DNA from: PNKC01 sp039917655
Lineage (GTDB): Bacteria; Chloroflexota; Dehalococcoidia; Tepidiformales; Tepidiformaceae
Reading direction: 5' to 3'
Length of the DNA: 6,713 nucleotides
NCBI GenBank assembly: GCA_039917655.1
Contig: JBDSJC010000306.1
Location: forward strand, 1 to 6,713
Of the stretch, positions 5,567-6,713 are shown in pieces (within the stretch, counting starts at the first letter, position 1; each line of letters begins with the position of its first letter). A program made the position numbers and the translations under genes. The notes beneath the pieces are model-generated. The model searched no databases. It was not told the DNA's origin and worked only from the letters and a program-made list of their open reading frames with translations.

Positions 5567-6115
5567 ATGAGCGCTCTCGCATTCTGGAAGACTGTGGTGC
5601 AAGACGAGTCGAACTTTCTCGAACGGGTCACGTCGCTCTTGCGGGACGGCGGATTCCGCTACTGTGTGATCGGCGGCGTGGGAGTCAACGCCTACTCTGA
5701 AGCCGTGTTGACAGAGGACCTGGATATCATCCTCGCGGCCGATCAGCTCCCGGCTGCCCGAAGCTTGATCGAGCGAGAGTTCAAAGTCTCAGAGTCCGCG
5801 TACACCCTCAACGTGTACGACCCAGGCTCCAGGCTCCAGGTGCAGATCCAGAAGGATCCGGCGCTGACGGCAATGATCGCTCGGGCAGAGACGCATACCG
5901 TCCTGGACCTCGAACTCCCGGTGGCAGCCCCAGCCGACCTGATCCGCCTCAAGATTGCAGCGGCGATGGAACCGAGTCGTCGCCCCTCCAAGCGCGGCAA
6001 GGACATCCTTGACATCGGTCGCCTGGTGGCCCGGTTCCGCCACCTGAGGCAGGCAGTCCCGCCTGAGTTGGCCGAGAGGGTGGACGCCGTAACTGACCCC
6101 GAGGACACGGAGTGA
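5567..6115 (+). CDS. Small nucleotidyltransferase-fold protein (AbiEii/MNT-like), function unknown
   Basis: The 182-residue protein has the N-terminal signature of the polymerase-beta-like nucleotidyltransferase fold: YCVIGGVGVNAYSEAVLTEDLDIIL, with Gly36-Gly37 and the metal-binding pair Asp51 and Asp53. A later segment, PADLIRLKIAAAM...KRGKDILDIGRLV (about 121-154), matches the conserved 'dLi.lKl.A...R.KD..Di..L' region of AbiEii-like and related uncharacterised nucleotidyltransferases. Such proteins transfer NMP groups to protein, RNA or small molecules, and several are toxin or abortive-infection components. The third acidic residue usually found on a later strand is not evident: the candidate strand reads RLQVQIQ (89-95). 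No antitoxin or partner such as AbiEi or HEPN lies next to it. Its stop overlaps the CoA-transferase start by four bases, implying coupled translation. The TAGGCT box and absence of a Shine-Dalgarno site favour the ATG at 5567. Activity and target cannot be inferred. Confidence 0.75.
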   Translation: MSALAFWKTVVQDESNFLERVTSLLRDGGFRYCVIGGVGVNAYSEAVLTEDLDIILAADQLPAARSLIEREFKVSESAYTLNVYDPGSRLQVQIQKDPALTAMIARAETHTVLDLELPVAAPADLIRLKIAAAMEPSRRPSKRGKDILDIGRLVARFRHLRQAVPPELAERVDAVTDPEDTE

Positions 6116-6713
6116 ACGGCCCTCTCGACGGCATCCGAGTGCTCGACTTCACCTGGGCGCTGGCCGGCCCGTTCGCGACCATGCAATTGGCCGATATGGG
6201 CGCCGAAGTGGTGAAGGTTGAGTACCCGGAAAACGACGAGAAGCAGCGCGGCTTCGGCCCGTACTACGAAGGCATCTCGACCTTCTTCTTCAGCCCGAAC
6301 CGCGGCAAGCGCGGCATCTGCATCGATCTGAAGACCGCCGACGGCAAGGCACTCGTGAAGCGCCTCTCGGGCAAAGCGGACGTCGTCACCGAGAACTTCC
6401 GGCCCGGCACGATGGACCGCCTGGGAATCGGCTACGAGGTGCTCCGGCAGGAGAATCCGCGGCTGATCTACGCCGCCGTCAGCGGCTTCGGCCAGACTGG
6501 CCCGTATAGCAATATGGCGGGCGTGGATGCGGTGGCCCAGGCCATGGGCGGCACGATGAGCCTGAACGGCGAACTCGGCGGGCCGCCCACGCGGGTGGGC
6601 GTGAGCATCGGTGATATGGTCGGCGGGCTCTACCTGGCGATCGGCATACTTGGCGCGCTCCGCGCACGGGAAGTTACGGGCGAAGGCCAGTTCGTGGACG
6701 TGGCGCTGATGGA
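6112..6713 (+). CDS. CaiB/BaiF family III CoA-transferase, N-terminal part (3' end outside window)
   Basis: The visible 200 residues begin VNGPLDGIRVLDFTWALAGP, the standard N terminus of family III CoA-transferases, followed by QLADMGAEVVKVEYP, the FFFSPNRGKRGICIDLKT block (Asn-Arg-Gly-Lys contacts CoA in this family), DVVTENFRPGTMDRLG, and the AAVSGFGQTGPY motif. The catalytic aspartate that forms the enzyme-CoA anhydride (Asp169 in formyl-CoA transferase) corresponds to Asp168 in VGVSIGDMVGGLYLAIGIL. The enzyme should move CoA between carboxylic acids in the cytoplasm; the specific acids cannot be told from sequence alone. The GTG start at 6112 overlaps the TGA of the preceding gene (GTGA), and GAGG at 6101-6104 may serve as its ribosome-binding site. 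A full-length family member has about 390-430 residues, so roughly half is missing beyond the window edge. With the crotonase upstream it resembles CaiB/CaiD-like acyl-CoA gene groups, but that is only suggestive. Confidence 0.93.
   Translation, partial: MNGPLDGIRVLDFTWALAGPFATMQLADMGAEVVKVEYPENDEKQRGFGPYYEGISTFFFSPNRGKRGICIDLKTADGKALVKRLSGKADVVTENFRPGTMDRLGIGYEVLRQENPRLIYAAVSGFGQTGPYSNMAGVDAVAQAMGGTMSLNGELGGPPTRVGVSIGDMVGGLYLAIGILGALRAREVTGEGQFVDVALM

Noticed and set aside
5822..5840. Tandem CCAGGCT repeat, about 2.7 copies, inside the nucleotidyltransferase gene, as a phase-variation tract
   Set aside because: Fewer than three copies of a seven-base unit is too short to slip at a notable rate, and the encoded residues fit the open frame without disruption.
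1..6713. CRISPR array, insertion sequence, tRNA or rRNA gene
   Set aside because: No spaced direct repeats, terminal inverted repeats, transposase motifs, or tRNA/rRNA landmarks were seen on either strand when reading the window.

Overview
This is a high-GC, almost fully coding bacterial window in which every supported gene lies on the + strand. Several traits fit a Chloroflexota (for example Dehalococcoidia-like) or actinobacterial genome: very GC-rich third codon positions, weak or absent Shine-Dalgarno sites, TANNNT boxes 6-7 bases ahead of start codons (typical of leaderless mRNAs), a thiamine-binding lipoprotein of the 'VTHDSF...GVDNTF' type, and a CaiB/BaiF CoA-transferase near a crotonase. 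That placement is inference, since no marker gene in the window settles it.

Layout. (1) 1-663 is the C-terminal part of recJ (ssDNA exonuclease), closed by a hairpin terminator. (2) 664-928 is a regulatory leader: a putative promoter, a complete TPP riboswitch aptamer (747-823), an antiterminator (821-853) and an intrinsic terminator (845-869). The two hairpins share bases 845-853, and the antiterminator also uses the 3' strand of aptamer helix P1, so an ordinary transcriptional OFF switch can be read directly from the sequence. (3) 929-4706 is a three-gene thiamine ABC importer, thiB-thiP-thiQ (binding lipoprotein, fused double permease, ATPase). Its two junctions are both one-base TGATG overlaps. 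(4) 4755-5528 encodes a crotonase-fold protein that lacks both canonical catalytic glutamates. (5) 5567-6115 encodes a small nucleotidyltransferase-fold protein. Its stop overlaps (GTGA) the GTG start of (6), a CaiB/BaiF-type family III CoA-transferase that runs off the window at 6713.

How the parts work together. When TPP is plentiful the riboswitch should stop transcription before thiB, and when TPP is scarce the importer is made to take up thiamine or a close relative. The downstream genes look like a separate acyl-CoA metabolism group with its own leaderless-type promoters, interrupted by an unexpected nucleotidyltransferase gene. I found no mobile element, CRISPR array, tRNA or rRNA. The best-supported observation is the fully resolved riboswitch expression platform. 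The least explained ones are the crotonase without its glutamates and the nucleotidyltransferase coupled to a CoA-transferase.
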